This document shows, piece after piece, positions 49,607-59,459 of a stretch of DNA of 64,000 nucleotides (its first letter is position 1; the number at the start of each line of letters is the position of its first letter). This stretch comes from Fibrobacter sp. UWB4 (GTDB lineage: Bacteria; Fibrobacterota; Fibrobacteria; Fibrobacterales; Fibrobacteraceae). The notes below the pieces were generated by a model. It saw only the letters and a list, made by a program, of their open reading frames with translations. It was not told the origin of the DNA and searched no databases. The stretch is taken from contig NZ_MWQI01000001.1 of assembly GCF_002210345.1 (NCBI RefSeq), positions 620,001-684,000 on the forward strand. Reading direction: 5' to 3'. Made by a program: the position numbers and the translations under genes.

Positions 49607-51400
49607 ATGTTGTTTGAAAATTTTAATCATACGAAAAATGGATATTGCGCAGGTGTCGCGCTCTCGCTCCTTGGACTTATCGCTATTGTACTTTTGAATG
49701 GCTGCTCTGCGGATTACGATACTTTGGGAGTCTCGGATTACCGCAATCTGGAAGAAATTTCATTTGCTGAACAGGATGGATCTTCCATGGTGTATTCTGC
49801 AGAACATAGCATGGAATTTGATTTTGTTGCGCCGCCTGAATCACTTGAAACTTGGGACTCTTTAACTGTTGAAAATATTGACTTGAGCCATTTTGCATCG
49901 CTTTATTTAGTTGATGATAAAATAAAAGAATTTCCTGAGGATTCGTTGGAATTTGATTCTTTGGCTGAGAAGGTTTCTTATTCAAAGAGTGCTTTAAAAC
50001 CTGGCGATAAAATCCGAGTACCATCTAGCCATGTTGTTTATGTTGTTGTTGTTTCCGAAAGCGGAAAGAAATCCATTTGGAAGTTGATTTTGAACGTCCC
50101 TGAAAGTGAAAAATCTAGCAGTTCTGTGAAAAACGCTACATCTAGTAGTTCTGCGAAAAAAACGTCGAGCAGTTCTGCAAAAAAAGCAACATCTAGCAGC
50201 TCGGCAAAATCTGCAACATCCAGCAGCTCGGCAAAGTCGGCGGCTTCTAGTAGCTCGGCTGGCAACAGTTCCGGCAAGTCTAGCAGCAGTTCTTTGGGGT
50301 CTAGCAGTTCAAAGGATGGCAAACCTGTTGAATCGTCGTCTAGCGTTGCGAATGAATCGCTCGGTTCTAGCGATTCTGTAAGTGAAAGCCCGGCTCCGCG
50401 CATCCTCTCGCTTTCCATCGCAGGCAAATCCGCTGAATTTGACGAGGATCGTAAAACATTCCACGTGGACGATCTGGATTTTCGCACAGACCTCACATCG
50501 ATTGAACTTTCTGAAATGGAACTTTCAGAAGGCGCTACAGCAAATGTCGAAGTGGGTGAGTCTTATGACTTTGGTGCTGGCATTCAAGTGACCGTCACGA
50601 ATGCAAACGATGAATCTGAAACGTACACTGTCAAGGCGGGCTATCAGCTGCCGGGTTCAAATTTCAACTCCTGGAAAGGTGATGATGTCACGCCAGATTC
50701 CATCTGGGGCAATGCCAATACCATTTTGACGACGACGGAAAAAATCACGTCTGGCTCCATGATTGGTGCAAAAATCCAGACGAGTTCTGCTCTTACAAAA
50801 ACGGCAAGCGGAAGCCTTTACACGGCGGTCTTTAATCCCAAAGGCGTCGGTACTCTCTCGATGGCGAGTTCTTCGACATGGCCCGATGGCAACGAACTCC
50901 TGGACTTTGGCAAGCCTTTTAACGCCCGCCCTGAATTCATGGAAGTCAAGTTCAGCTACGAAGGTAAAGGCGACAGCTGCGACATTTACATCCTTCTTGA
51001 AAATCGCACCGGCGACAAGAATGTCAACCGCAAGTCCAGCGACGTGAACAAGCTGGTCGCCTCTGCTTGGTTCCGTTCCACAAAGGCCGATAATTCCGGC
51101 CGCGAGAATCCGGATGTCGTGAGCGTCTCGGCACCGGACGAAAATGGCATGCGTACGCTCCGTCTCAAGCTCCAGTACGGCGTGCCGCTCGCTGGTTCAC
51201 CGATTGAAAATTCTTCGACGTTCAACACGAAACTTGAATCCTCGAACAAGTCCGCCATCAACAACGGCTTGGTGCAGGGGTCAGGCGACGAACCCGTGAC
51301 GCATATCCGCGTGGTCTTTGCATCGAGTGCCGATGGCAACCATTACAAGGGTACAAAGGGTGCGATACTCGTCATTGACGAAATGAAGCTGATATATTAA
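49607..51400 (+). CDS. lipoprotein with Ser-rich repeat linker and PCMD-type carbohydrate domain
   Basis: The 597-residue lipoprotein (lipobox LLNGCS) has an N-terminal beta domain to about 165, a Ser-rich linker (about 170-260) made of SSSSAKKA/SSSSAKSA repeats, a small Ig-like domain (about 265-345) and a C-terminal PCMD-like domain from NSWKGDDVTPDSIWGNAN to TKGAILVIDEMKLIY. PCMD domains occur in Bacteroides surface lipoproteins linked to carbohydrate use. ATG 49607 follows AGGAG; an adjacent in-frame GTG is closer to it. Function inferred only from the domain. Confidence 0.8.
   Translation: MLFENFNHTKNGYCAGVALSLLGLIAIVLLNGCSADYDTLGVSDYRNLEEISFAEQDGSSMVYSAEHSMEFDFVAPPESLETWDSLTVENIDLSHFASLYLVDDKIKEFPEDSLEFDSLAEKVSYSKSALKPGDKIRVPSSHVVYVVVVSESGKKSIWKLILNVPESEKSSSSVKNATSSSSAKKTSSSSAKKATSSSSAKSATSSSSAKSAASSSSAGNSSGKSSSSSLGSSSSKDGKPVESSSSVANESLGSSDSVSESPAPRILSLSIAGKSAEFDEDRKTFHVDDLDFRTDLTSIELSEMELSEGATANVEVGESYDFGAGIQVTVTNANDESETYTVKAGYQLPGSNFNSWKGDDVTPDSIWGNANTILTTTEKITSGSMIGAKIQTSSALTKTASGSLYTAVFNPKGVGTLSMASSSTWPDGNELLDFGKPFNARPEFMEVKFSYEGKGDSCDIYILLENRTGDKNVNRKSSDVNKLVASAWFRSTKADNSGRENPDVVSVSAPDENGMRTLRLKLQYGVPLAGSPIENSSTFNTKLESSNKSAINNGLVQGSGDEPVTHIRVVFASSADGNHYKGTKGAILVIDEMKLIY
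50113..50345 (+). repeat. coding repeats for a Ser/Ala/Lys linker
   Basis: Repeated units of about 21-24 bases, beginning TCTAGCAGTTCTGCG or TCCAGCAGCTCGGCA, encode SSSSAKKA-like octapeptides. Codon variants differ between units, so it is an old or degenerate array. Confidence 0.8.
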
Positions 51401-51462
51401 ATAAAACTCACAAGGGTTCCCAAACTTTCGGCTTTTAACTAACTTTTAATTAAGGTTAGAAA

Positions 51463-52959
51463 ATGATACGAAAGTTATATCTCCCTCTTCTTATTGCTCT
51501 GTTCTCGCTCGCACTCACATCGTGCCAAAGCGAGAAACAGACCGTCATCCCCAACAGGGTTCATTCCATCAGCGATCTCGGCCACAAAAAAGTGGGCGTA
51601 CAGATTGGCAACACCGCCGATATTTATGCGTCGGACTTTGGTGGCGACACGGCTAAAATCGATGTCGAACGCTACACGAAGCTTGCCGATGCCGTGCAAG
51701 CGTTGTTGCAGGGGAAGATTGACGCGGTCATGAGTGACGACCAGCCCGCTAAGGCTTTCGTGCTCCAGAATCCGTCGCTCCGCATTCTCGAAGAAGTCTT
51801 CGTCGAAGAAATGTACGCAGGCGTTGTCGCGAAGGGCAACGAAGCGCTTTTGGATTCTGTGAACCAGGCGCTTGAAGCAATGAAGAAGGATGGCGTTTAC
51901 GATTCTCTCTTCAATACGTACATTTATCGTTCGGGCGATTATCACTATCAGAAGAAAGTGACCGAAGGCCCGAAGCTTGTGGTTTCGACCAACGCTCAAT
52001 TCCCGCCATACGAATATTACGAGAACACGAAAATTGTCGGTCTCGATATCGAAATCGTGAACTACATTGCCGATTACCTCAACCGCACTGTTGAAATTCA
52101 AGACATTGAATTCGACGCGATTATCAATGCGGTCGCATCGGGCAAGGCTGATGTCGGTTTCTCGGGATTCACCGTTACCGAAGAACGCAAGAAGTCCATC
52201 AACTTCACGACTCCGTACACGCTCTCGAAAGTCGTCGTGATTGTTCGCGGTGACCAAGCTGTAGAAAGTGAAGAAAGCTTTGGCGACCATGTCTACAAGA
52301 ATTTCGTGAAGGATTCCCGCTGGAAGTTCATTGTCGAAGGTCTCCGCAACACGCTCGTGATTTCGTTCTTTGCGGCTATCCTTGGCATCATGATTGGCTT
52401 TGTGATTGCGCAGATTCGCACGAGCAATGAATTTAACGGTCGTTTCAAGGTACTGAATTGGTTTGCGAAGGCATACCTCGCCGTGATTCGCGGTACGCCG
52501 ATGATGATCCAGCTCCTTATCATTTACTACATCGTCTTCTCGTCGGTGAACATCAACAAGATTCTCGTCGCCATTGTCGCATTCGGCATCAACTCGGGCG
52601 CGTACGTTTCCGAAATCATCCGCAGTGGCATCAAGGGCGTTGATCCAGGACAGATCGAAGCGGGCCGTAGCCTTGGCCTCAAGTTCCGCACGGTGCTTTA
52701 TTACATCGTTTACCCGCAGGCGTTCAAGAACTCGCTCCCGGCTCTCACGAACGAATTTATCTCGCTCATCAAGGAAACTTCCATTTGCGGTTACATCGGC
52801 CTTACCGACCTTACTCGCGGTGGCGATATCATCCGCAGTATGACTTACGAAGCCATGCTCCCGCTCCTTGCTGTGGCTGCTATTTACTTTATCATTGTCG
52901 CCGGGCTTTCGGCTTGTGTTGCAAAACTTGAAAAGAGGTTGAAGAAAAATGAACGCTAA
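51463..52959 (+). CDS. amino-acid ABC transporter permease fused to a circularly permuted binding domain
   Basis: The 498-residue lipoprotein (lipobox LTSC, Cys21) starts directly with the second lobe of an SBP_bac_3 fold (residues 36-156: [15 protein letters not shown] through [15 protein letters not shown]), then the first lobe (169-262: [42 protein letters not shown]), then a permease (288-490) with the EAA-type loop [22 protein letters not shown]. In normal proteins lobe 1 comes first. So the binding domain is circularly permuted. It imports a polar amino acid such as glutamine, with the ATPase overlapping its end. Confidence 0.88.
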   Translation: MIRKLYLPLLIALFSLALTSCQSEKQTVIPNRVHSISDLGHKKVGVQIGNTADIYASDFGGDTAKIDVERYTKLADAVQALLQGKIDAVMSDDQPAKAFVLQNPSLRILEEVFVEEMYAGVVAKGNEALLDSVNQALEAMKKDGVYDSLFNTYIYRSGDYHYQKKVTEGPKLVVSTNAQFPPYEYYENTKIVGLDIEIVNYIADYLNRTVEIQDIEFDAIINAVASGKADVGFSGFTVTEERKKSINFTTPYTLSKVVVIVRGDQAVESEESFGDHVYKNFVKDSRWKFIVEGLRNTLVISFFAAILGIMIGFVIAQIRTSNEFNGRFKVLNWFAKAYLAVIRGTPMMIQLLIIYYIVFSSVNINKILVAIVAFGINSGAYVSEIIRSGIKGVDPGQIEAGRSLGLKFRTVLYYIVYPQAFKNSLPALTNEFISLIKETSICGYIGLTDLTRGGDIIRSMTYEAMLPLLAVAAIYFIIVAGLSACVAKLEKRLKKNER

Positions 52960-53695
52960 TGCAGAAACTTTAATCCAGGTCAAGAACCTTTGCAAATCTT
53001 ACGGTGACAAGCAGATTCTTAAGGGAATTTCACTTGATATCCATCGCGGTGACGTGATTGCAATTATTGGTCCGTCTGGTTGTGGTAAGTCGACTTTCTT
53101 GCGCCAGCTGAACTTGCTTGAGCTTCCGACGAGCGGCGATATCCTTTTGGATGGCAAGAGCATCTTGGCGAAGGATGTTTCGAAGCCTTCGATTCGCGAA
53201 CGCGTTGGCATGGTTTTCCAGCAGTTCAACCTGTTCAAGAACATGACGGCTCTCAAGAACATCATGTTTGCGCCGGTGAAACTCGGTCGCCTTTCGAAGG
53301 CTGAAGCCGAAACTCGTGCGCGTGAACTTTTGAAGCGCGTGGGACTTTTGGACCGTGCAGACCATTATCCGGCACAGCTTTCGGGCGGTCAGCAGCAGCG
53401 TATCGCTATTGCCCGTGCTATGGCAATGCAACCCGAAGCGATTCTCTTTGACGAACCAACGAGTGCTCTGGACCCGGAAATGGTGGGCGAGGTGCTCAAG
53501 ATCATGAAGGACCTTGCAAAGTCAGGAATGACGATGATCGTTGTGACGCACGAAATGAGCTTTGCCCGCGAAGTGGCGAACCGCGTTCTTTTCTTTGCCG
53601 ACGGTTACGTCAAGGAAGACGGAACGCCTGAAGAAGTCTTCGACAATCCGAAGGACACTCGCCTCAAGGAATTCCTTTCGGCTTTGAAAAAGTAA
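52949..53695 (+). CDS. glnQ: polar amino-acid ABC transporter ATPase (GlnQ-type)
   Basis: The 248-residue ATPase has Walker [10 protein letters not shown], the LSGGQQQR signature, Walker [12 protein letters not shown] and the switch His in [10 protein letters not shown]. It energises the permease encoded by the preceding gene, whose last 11 bases it overlaps in another frame. Together they form a complete two-gene importer, presumably as a homodimeric permease and ATPase. Confidence 0.93.
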   Translation: MNANAETLIQVKNLCKSYGDKQILKGISLDIHRGDVIAIIGPSGCGKSTFLRQLNLLELPTSGDILLDGKSILAKDVSKPSIRERVGMVFQQFNLFKNMTALKNIMFAPVKLGRLSKAEAETRARELLKRVGLLDRADHYPAQLSGGQQQRIAIARAMAMQPEAILFDEPTSALDPEMVGEVLKIMKDLAKSGMTMIVVTHEMSFAREVANRVLFFADGYVKEDGTPEEVFDNPKDTRLKEFLSALKK

Positions 53696-53710
53696 GAAGT
53701 GCAGCGACGT

Positions 53711-53744
53711 GTCATCCTGAGCAAGCGCAGCGCGTCGAAGGATC
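53711..53744 (+). repeat. family B repeat, short middle
   Basis: GTCATCCTGAGC, AAGCGCAGCGC, GTCGAAGGATC. Confidence 0.8.
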
Positions 53745-53811
53745 TATACATTTTGCGGCACTCCCGCATTAAGTTGTCTTCCCCGCCTTATTTCTTCGTC
53801 ATCCTGACGCT

Positions 53812-53840
53812 GTCATCCCCGCATCCGAGCGGGGACCTCC
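53812..53840 (+). repeat. family P palindrome
   Basis: GTCATCCCCGC, ATCCGA, GCGGGGACCTCC. One arm base differs, GGGGAC instead of GGGGAT. Confidence 0.75.
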
Positions 53841-53852
53841 TTTAAGAAAACG

Positions 53853-53882
53853 AGAAACCCCGGCTTTAAAACCGGGGTTTCT
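53853..53882. terminator. strong bidirectional terminator
   Basis: GAAACCCCGG and CCGGGGTTTC pair around CTTTAAAA, between the ABC transporter and the minus-strand lipoprotein gene. Confidence 0.85.
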
Positions 53883-53934
53883 TGCATTAAAAATCGCGGG
53901 CTTCTCGCTCGGCATTTTGCCGGCGTTTCAGCAC

Positions 53935-54312
53935 TTAGTTGTAGTTGTTCTTAGCTTCGGACTGAGCCTTGAAAATCTTGTCGTATTCGTCCTTCGAGAT
54001 TCTCATGTAACCCGTCACGATCTTGCCAGATTCGTCTTCGCCGAATTCATAGTAGGCGGAGTCGCCTTTCACGCGCATCAAGATGTCCATGTTGAGCGAG
54101 TTCTTGCCACGGAGAGCGTTGTCTTCGTATTTGGCCGTGATGTCGCCGTTTACGTTTCTGATGGTGTAATCAACGTTATTTTCGGTGAGAACTTCGAAAA
54201 TCATGTCGGCTTCGCCTTTCCAGTAACCCGTAAAGTTGGGCTTTTCATTGTTGCAGCCGAAGAACGTAAACGAAGAAAGTAAAAGAGCGGAGAGTAAAAG
54301 TTTTGTTTTCAT
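53935..54312 (-). CDS. small lipoprotein of unknown function
   Basis: The 125-residue protein has a lipoprotein signal ending FFGCNN, then a single beta-rich domain with FTGYWKGEADMIFEVL and a C-terminal helix (ISKDEYDKIFKAQSEAK). No family recognised; a lipocalin-like fold is possible but unproven. It ends the long minus-strand block and has a terminator after it. Confidence 0.65.
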   Translation of the reverse strand: MKTKLLLSALLLSSFTFFGCNNEKPNFTGYWKGEADMIFEVLTENNVDYTIRNVNGDITAKYEDNALRGKNSLNMDILMRVKGDSAYYEFGEDESGKIVTGYMRISKDEYDKIFKAQSEAKNNYN

Positions 54313-54379
54313 GCTTTTAAATTAGATAATTTTTTCCAGTTGAGTTAGTTAATCTATGTAATGTTGTTTTAACGGTGAG

Positions 54380-55606
54380 TTATTTACAACACCTGAAACC
54401 GACACTCGGGTACTGGTTTTGCGGATAGAAGCTGAATTTGCTCACGGAACAGCTACTTTCGTTGTTCGTGTTCCATGCGCCACCTGCGACCAGGAACTTG
54501 TCCGGGTGCTGCTTGCTTGTGGAGGCTGTCCATTCCCAGAGGTTTCCGTTCATGTCGTACATGCCGTACCAGCTGCGGCACTGCGTCTTGCGACCGCTTC
54601 TCTTGGCTGCCTTAGTATTGGTGTTGCACTTGCTTTGCTTGTAACTGTTACCGTAGGAGAATTTGAATCCGTCCTTGCCACGGCAGGCGGCTTGCCATTC
54701 GTCGATGGTACAGAGGTGCTTGCCTTCGTTTGCGCAAATGCGGGCGGCTTCTTCCTGTGAGACCATGTCTTTCGGTGTGGCATCCGGCTGGTTCGGGTAT
54801 TCGTAAGCGTCTACGCAGACGGTCTTTGAACCGACCGGAACGGGGTAGGCGTTCTTGCCGCAAATGTTGTCGCTTGCCATGTCGTACTTGGCTTCTTCCC
54901 AGGCGGTGCGGTTACCGACGGAGTCGGTTGCGTAGAAGAATACGGAACCGGTCTTGTTGTAATCGATGGGCTTACTTGCGTCTTGCGGGTTGAGCGTATC
55001 GCCGATGGAAACAAATGTCTTGCACTTGATTTCGTCGCACTTGACCTTGAGCTTGATCGGATCGTAGTAGCGGCCTGCAGGCGGCGTGATTTCGGCGGTG
55101 GGCGGGACTTTGTCCGAGTTGCGGAGGCTATCGGCAAAGCGAGCCTTGTTCAGAGAATCCTGGCGGTCTTTTTCGATACGGGCGAGTGAGTCGTTAACGC
55201 GGGCGATGCTATCCCTGCGGAACTTGCGTATGGCGCGGATGCTGTCCTTGTTGACTGCCGGGACTTTGGGCAAATTGGCAAGTGAATCTGCCGTGCGGAT
55301 GCTGTCGGCAAGGCGCAAACTGTCTGCGATTCTTGCTTCTTCGAGAGCCTTCAAGCTGTCTGCCTTGGCCTGTTCTGCGCGGAGGCTATCAAGAATCTGC
55401 TGCTGGCGGAGCGCTAGTTCCGAGAGCTTCTGCTCTTCAAGCGCTTGCTGCTTGACCTTGTTGAGCTGGCACTGTACTATAAAAAGGCAGATGAGCAAAA
55501 GGAACATCAAAATCAGGATGACGAGATTGCGTTTCCCTTTTTTCTTCGGTGCATTGCCTTGCGCATGTTGTGCGTTCTGCGTAGAATTCTTTTCGTTGTT
55601 TGCCAT
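54380..55606 (-). CDS. membrane-anchored protein with FGE-sulfatase (SUMF1-like) domain
   Basis: The 408-residue protein has a basic N-terminus, a membrane anchor (about 27-46), a long Asp/Ala/Leu-rich helical segment with ADSLR-type repeats (50-165), a CHB_HEX_C-like Ig domain (168-232: PPAGRYYDPIKLKVKCD) and a C-terminal FGE domain with CVDAYEYPN, LCTIDEWQAACRG, MYDMNGNLWEWT and a final GFRCCK. FGE domains can be catalytic or purely binding; the known copper-site cysteine pair is not clear here. The gene is 3 bases from cdaA. Confidence 0.85.
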   Translation of the reverse strand: MANNEKNSTQNAQHAQGNAPKKKGKRNLVILILMFLLLICLFIVQCQLNKVKQQALEEQKLSELALRQQQILDSLRAEQAKADSLKALEEARIADSLRLADSIRTADSLANLPKVPAVNKDSIRAIRKFRRDSIARVNDSLARIEKDRQDSLNKARFADSLRNSDKVPPTAEITPPAGRYYDPIKLKVKCDEIKCKTFVSIGDTLNPQDASKPIDYNKTGSVFFYATDSVGNRTAWEEAKYDMASDNICGKNAYPVPVGSKTVCVDAYEYPNQPDATPKDMVSQEEAARICANEGKHLCTIDEWQAACRGKDGFKFSYGNSYKQSKCNTNTKAAKRSGRKTQCRSWYGMYDMNGNLWEWTASTSKQHPDKFLVAGGAWNTNNESSCSVSKFSFYPQNQYPSVGFRCCK

Positions 55607-55609
55607 AAA

Positions 55610-56458
55610 TTACACCTTGTTTTCGACAGCTTCGTTCTCGCCTTCGGTTTGTTCTTCTTCAATCACTTCGTTGAAGAGGTCGTGCCAGTGGCGGAAAATT
55701 TCGGCTTTAAGTTCTTTCGGGGTGAGGCCGCGTCTCAGGTTGTTTCTGTAAGCGGTAGAAATTTTACCCGTTTCTTCGGAGACGATGATGATGAGTGCAT
55801 CACTTTCGGCGGCGAGTGCTTTAGCGGCGCGGTGGCGCATGCCATAGCCTGCGTCGCCTTCGGCGTTACCGGTCGGCATCGGCAAAATGCAGCCTGCGGC
55901 GACAATCGACTTGCAGTTGAGAATCACGGCACCGTCGTGCAAAGCGGAGTTCGGGAAGAACAGTGCGCGCAAAAGTCTGGAGCTGATTCGTGCATCGAGG
56001 TATTCACCTGTATCTGCGTAGTTCTTGAGGCCCACGCGCTTTTCAAGCACGATGAGCGCACCGGTTTTTGTCTTTGCCAAATCCTGAACGGCCGTGCAAA
56101 TCTTCTGGGCGATGTCATCGAGACCGCTGGCGTGGAAGAGAATGTTTCTCAAGTCCACCTTACTTACGCTTTGGCCGATTCGCGTGAGTGCGCTTCGGAT
56201 TTCGGGCTGGAACAAAATTACGATGGCAATAATACCGAGCGTTGCAAGGTTACTGAGCATCCACACGAGCGTATGGAGTTCCCACCATTGTGCGATGAGC
56301 CATGCGAGAATGAGCAAAAAGCCACCGAAAATCATCTGGGCCGCACGTGTTCCGCGGAACAGCAAAAAGATATAGTACAGAATGACTGATATGAGGAGGA
56401 CATCCAGGATGTCAGCCATGCGAACATCGATGATGCCGAATAACTTAAACAGCGTCAT
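55610..56458 (-). CDS. cdaA: diadenylate cyclase CdaA
   Basis: The 282-residue protein makes cyclic di-AMP from two ATP. Three N-terminal membrane segments (VLLISVILYYIFLLF, IFGGFLLILAWLIAQW, LATLGIIAIVILF) precede the DAC domain with NSALHDGAVIL and YGMRHRAAKALA, the active-site DGA and RHR motifs. c-di-AMP controls wall and potassium homeostasis. It overlaps folP by 14 bases, the same arrangement seen in several other phyla. Confidence 0.94.
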   Translation of the reverse strand: MTLFKLFGIIDVRMADILDVLLISVILYYIFLLFRGTRAAQMIFGGFLLILAWLIAQWWELHTLVWMLSNLATLGIIAIVILFQPEIRSALTRIGQSVSKVDLRNILFHASGLDDIAQKICTAVQDLAKTKTGALIVLEKRVGLKNYADTGEYLDARISSRLLRALFFPNSALHDGAVILNCKSIVAAGCILPMPTGNAEGDAGYGMRHRAAKALAAESDALIIIVSEETGKISTAYRNNLRRGLTPKELKAEIFRHWHDLFNEVIEEEQTEGENEAVENKV

Positions 56459-57359
56459 GGGACTTCAATGCCTCCAAATATAAAAGTGATTCTTTTGCTT
56501 CGCGAACATCGTGAACGCGGATGACGCTTGCACCGCCAAGGGCGGCAATAATGTCTGCGGTCACGGTCGGGATAAGCCTGTCGCTCGTTTCAAGCCCAGG
56601 CATCTTTCCGATGTAGGACTTTCTCGACGTGCCAATCAAAACGGGGTAGCCGTCCTTGAGCATCACGTCCACGGACTTCATCAAGTCTATGTTGTCTTGA
56701 ACCGTCTTTCCAAAACCGATACCCGGGTCAATGCAAATGCGTTCTTTTTCGACGCCGGCATCGAGGAGCTTCTTCACTTGGGCCAAGAGTTCTTCCTGAA
56801 CTTCCTGGACTACGTTCGTGTACGGTTTGAAGTCCTGCTGCATCGTTCCGAAGTTTCCGCGCATGTGGTTCAGCACCACGCTTGCCTTTGTGCTTGCTAC
56901 GGTTTCAATCATCTTCGGGTCCATCATGCAGGCGCTGATGTCGTTGATGATGTGCGCACCGAGCTTCATGCATTCTTCGGCGACTTTAGCCTTGACCGTA
57001 TCGACCGAGATGTAGAACTTGCGGAATCCCGGATTGTCGAGGTCTTCCGAAATGGTTGCTGTCTGTGCGAGCGCTTCTACGACGGGGCATACGCGGTCGA
57101 GTTCTTCCTGGACGCTTACGGGAGCGCTTCCCGGGCGGCTGCTTTCACCGCCGATATCGAGAATCGCTGCACCTTGTTCCACCAACGAAATAGCGTGCTC
57201 GTAAGCGGCTTCGGGCGTGTTATGCTTGCCTCCATCAAAGAAACTGTCTGGGGTAACATTCACGATACCCATGACAAGCGGCATCCTCGAAGCTGGAATG
57301 ATGTCGTTTCCAATTTTCCAAGAGATTGCACGATTAGATTCTAATAGAGAGCGGAGCAT
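56445..57359 (-). CDS. folP: dihydropteroate synthase
   Basis: The 304-residue enzyme joins p-aminobenzoate to the pterin diphosphate in folate synthesis; sulfonamide target. Motifs: LVMGIVNVTPDSFFDGG, GAAILDIGGESSRPGS, FYISVDTVKAKVAE, HIINDISA, IDPGIGFGKTVQDN and VLIGTSRKSYIG. It follows ftsH by 9 bases and overlaps cdaA. Confidence 0.95.
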   Translation of the reverse strand: MLRSLLESNRAISWKIGNDIIPASRMPLVMGIVNVTPDSFFDGGKHNTPEAAYEHAISLVEQGAAILDIGGESSRPGSAPVSVQEELDRVCPVVEALAQTATISEDLDNPGFRKFYISVDTVKAKVAEECMKLGAHIINDISACMMDPKMIETVASTKASVVLNHMRGNFGTMQQDFKPYTNVVQEVQEELLAQVKKLLDAGVEKERICIDPGIGFGKTVQDNIDLMKSVDVMLKDGYPVLIGTSRKSYIGKMPGLETSDRLIPTVTADIIAALGGASVIRVHDVREAKESLLYLEALKSHDAV

Positions 57360-57368
57360 TGAGCGACC

Positions 57369-59459
57369 TTATTCGTTTTCCTTCACAGAATTTGTAGCGG
57401 TTTCGTTGCCTGATGCAGGGGCGGGCTGCACGTCGGTAATCGGTGCTACCGGCGGTTGGTCACCCGGGTCAGGCGGCGGAGTGTTTTCTTCTTCGCGCTT
57501 CTTTGCGAGTTCTTCCATGGCCTTGTACTGGCGGCTCTTCTTTGTACCGGTGAGCTTTTCGCCAGCCATGACCTTGTCGATTTCTTCGCGGTCGAGCACT
57601 TCAAATTCAAACAGCGCTTCGGCGAGGTCGGTGAGCTTGTCCTTGTGTTCTTCAAGGAGTTCTCTTGCCTTGTTGTCCATGCGCTTGATCAAGTTGTTGA
57701 TGGCGTTGTCGATCTTTTCCGCCATCATTTCAGACATTTCCTTCGGCTTCGAAATTTCGCGTCCGAGGAACACTTCGCCATCGGCGCGGCTGTAGCAGAC
57801 CGGTCCAATTTCTTCGTCGAAGCCCCATTCCGTCACCATCTTACGGGCAAGTTCAGTAGCTCGCTGGATGTCGTTACTTGCACCCGTGCTCTGGTGGTTG
57901 AAGAAGATGAGTTCGGCGAGGCGGCCAGACATCATGATCATGATGCGTTCTTCGGCGTATTCGCGGCTGTAGCTCACCTGGTCGCGTTCGGGCAAACTCA
58001 TGGTCACACCGAGAGCGCGTCCGCGAGGGATGATCGTAATCTTATGGAGTGGGTCAGAGTGCTTGCAGAGAAGCGTCATGAGGGCATGGCCTGCTTCATG
58101 GTAAGCGGTGTGGCGCTTTTCTTCGTCGGTCATGAGGAGCGTACGGCGTTCAGCACCCATGCTGAGCTTGTCGCGGGCTTCTTCAAAATCGAGCATCGTC
58201 ACTTTCTTGTTGTTGAACCTTGCGGCGAGGAGCGCTGCTTCGTTCACCAGGTTTTCGAGGTCGGCACCGGCAAGTCCCGGAGTTCCCTTAGCGACAGCCT
58301 TCACATCGACATCATCGCCGAGAGGAACCTTGCGTTTCTTCAAGTGAACCTTCAAAATTTCTTCACGACCCTTGAGGTCGGGGAGGCCCACCACAATCTG
58401 GCGGTCAAAGCGGCCCGGGCGGAGGAGTGCCTTGTCGAGCACGTCAGGACGGTTCGTGGCTGCAATCAAGATCACGCCTTCGTTAGCGGTAAAGCCGTCC
58501 ATTTCCACGAGCAACTGGTTCAAAGTCTGTTCGCGTTCATCGTGACCACCACCGAGACCAGCACCACGCTGGCGACCTACGGCATCGATTTCGTCGATGA
58601 ACAAAATGCACGGAGCGTTTTTCTTGCCGGTTTCGAACAAGTCACGTACACGGGATGCACCCACGCCAACGAACATCTCCACGAAGTCCGAACCCGACAT
58701 GCTAAAGAACGGCACTCCTGCTTCACCTGCGACAGCGCGGGCGAGGAGCGTCTTACCCGTGCCCGGAGGGCCAACGAGGAGCGCACCCTTCGGGATGCGG
58801 CCACCGAGCTTGTCGTACTTCTTCGGGTCCTTCAAAAATTCAACGAGTTCTTGCAAGTCCTGCTTGGCCTCGTCGCAACCGGCAACGTCATTGAACGTCG
58901 TCTTCTTTTGCGAGTTCAGCTGGCGCACCTGGCTCTTGCCGAACGAGAACGGACTCTTACCGCCACCGCCCATCTGACGGCTCATCATGATGTAGAAGAA
59001 CGCAATCAGCAAAATGGCGGGCAAGAATGCGACGAGCGTATCGATCCAGGTGGTCGATTCGTGAATGACCTTGACCTTCACGCCCTTGAATGCTTCCCAA
59101 GTCGAAATCTGCTCGTTCGAAATTTCGAGCATGTGGCTCTTGAAATGCTTGTTCTTCGTGTCGCTATTGTTGCGAGTGAATCTGGCGAGCGCACTTTGGT
59201 TCTTCTTGGCCTCGGCGACTTCTTCCGGGGACATCTCGTAAGCGCCTTCGATAATCACGCCATCGGGAGTCTTCTGGAGTGTAAGTTCAGTAATGACCTT
59301 GGTTGAATCGCCCATCATGGCTAAAAATTCGGTGCGGGTAATATCCTTGCTGGAATCTTTCCCGGTCATGGGGAACATGACGAAAAGCATGAGGAGCATG
59401 ATGAGAACAATGATAAAATTCTTGTTCTTAAACGGAGCTGGCTTCTTAGGTTGATTCAT
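57369..59459 (-). CDS. ftsH: ATP-dependent zinc metalloprotease FtsH
   Basis: The 696-residue membrane protease has two N-terminal membrane segments with a periplasmic loop, a glycine-rich stretch, an AAA+ domain (Walker A GPPGTGKT at 230-237, [14 protein letters not shown]) and the zinc site HEAGH at 454-458. It degrades misassembled membrane proteins and some cytosolic regulators. I start at ATG 59459, after AAAGGA; an upstream in-frame codon lies within tilS. The C-terminal tail is Pro/Thr/Glu-rich. Confidence 0.96.
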   Translation of the reverse strand: MNQPKKPAPFKNKNFIIVLIMLLMLFVMFPMTGKDSSKDITRTEFLAMMGDSTKVITELTLQKTPDGVIIEGAYEMSPEEVAEAKKNQSALARFTRNNSDTKNKHFKSHMLEISNEQISTWEAFKGVKVKVIHESTTWIDTLVAFLPAILLIAFFYIMMSRQMGGGGKSPFSFGKSQVRQLNSQKKTTFNDVAGCDEAKQDLQELVEFLKDPKKYDKLGGRIPKGALLVGPPGTGKTLLARAVAGEAGVPFFSMSGSDFVEMFVGVGASRVRDLFETGKKNAPCILFIDEIDAVGRQRGAGLGGGHDEREQTLNQLLVEMDGFTANEGVILIAATNRPDVLDKALLRPGRFDRQIVVGLPDLKGREEILKVHLKKRKVPLGDDVDVKAVAKGTPGLAGADLENLVNEAALLAARFNNKKVTMLDFEEARDKLSMGAERRTLLMTDEEKRHTAYHEAGHALMTLLCKHSDPLHKITIIPRGRALGVTMSLPERDQVSYSREYAEERIMIMMSGRLAELIFFNHQSTGASNDIQRATELARKMVTEWGFDEEIGPVCYSRADGEVFLGREISKPKEMSEMMAEKIDNAINNLIKRMDNKARELLEEHKDKLTDLAEALFEFEVLDREEIDKVMAGEKLTGTKKSRQYKAMEELAKKREEENTPPPDPGDQPPVAPITDVQPAPASGNETATNSVKENE

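Noticed and set aside
51475-52995. 506-codon open frame antisense to the ABC permease
   Set aside because: It is a shadow; no domain or start signal.
57456-59306. 616-codon open frame antisense to ftsH
   Set aside because: It is a shadow of ftsH; the sense strand carries all FtsH motifs.
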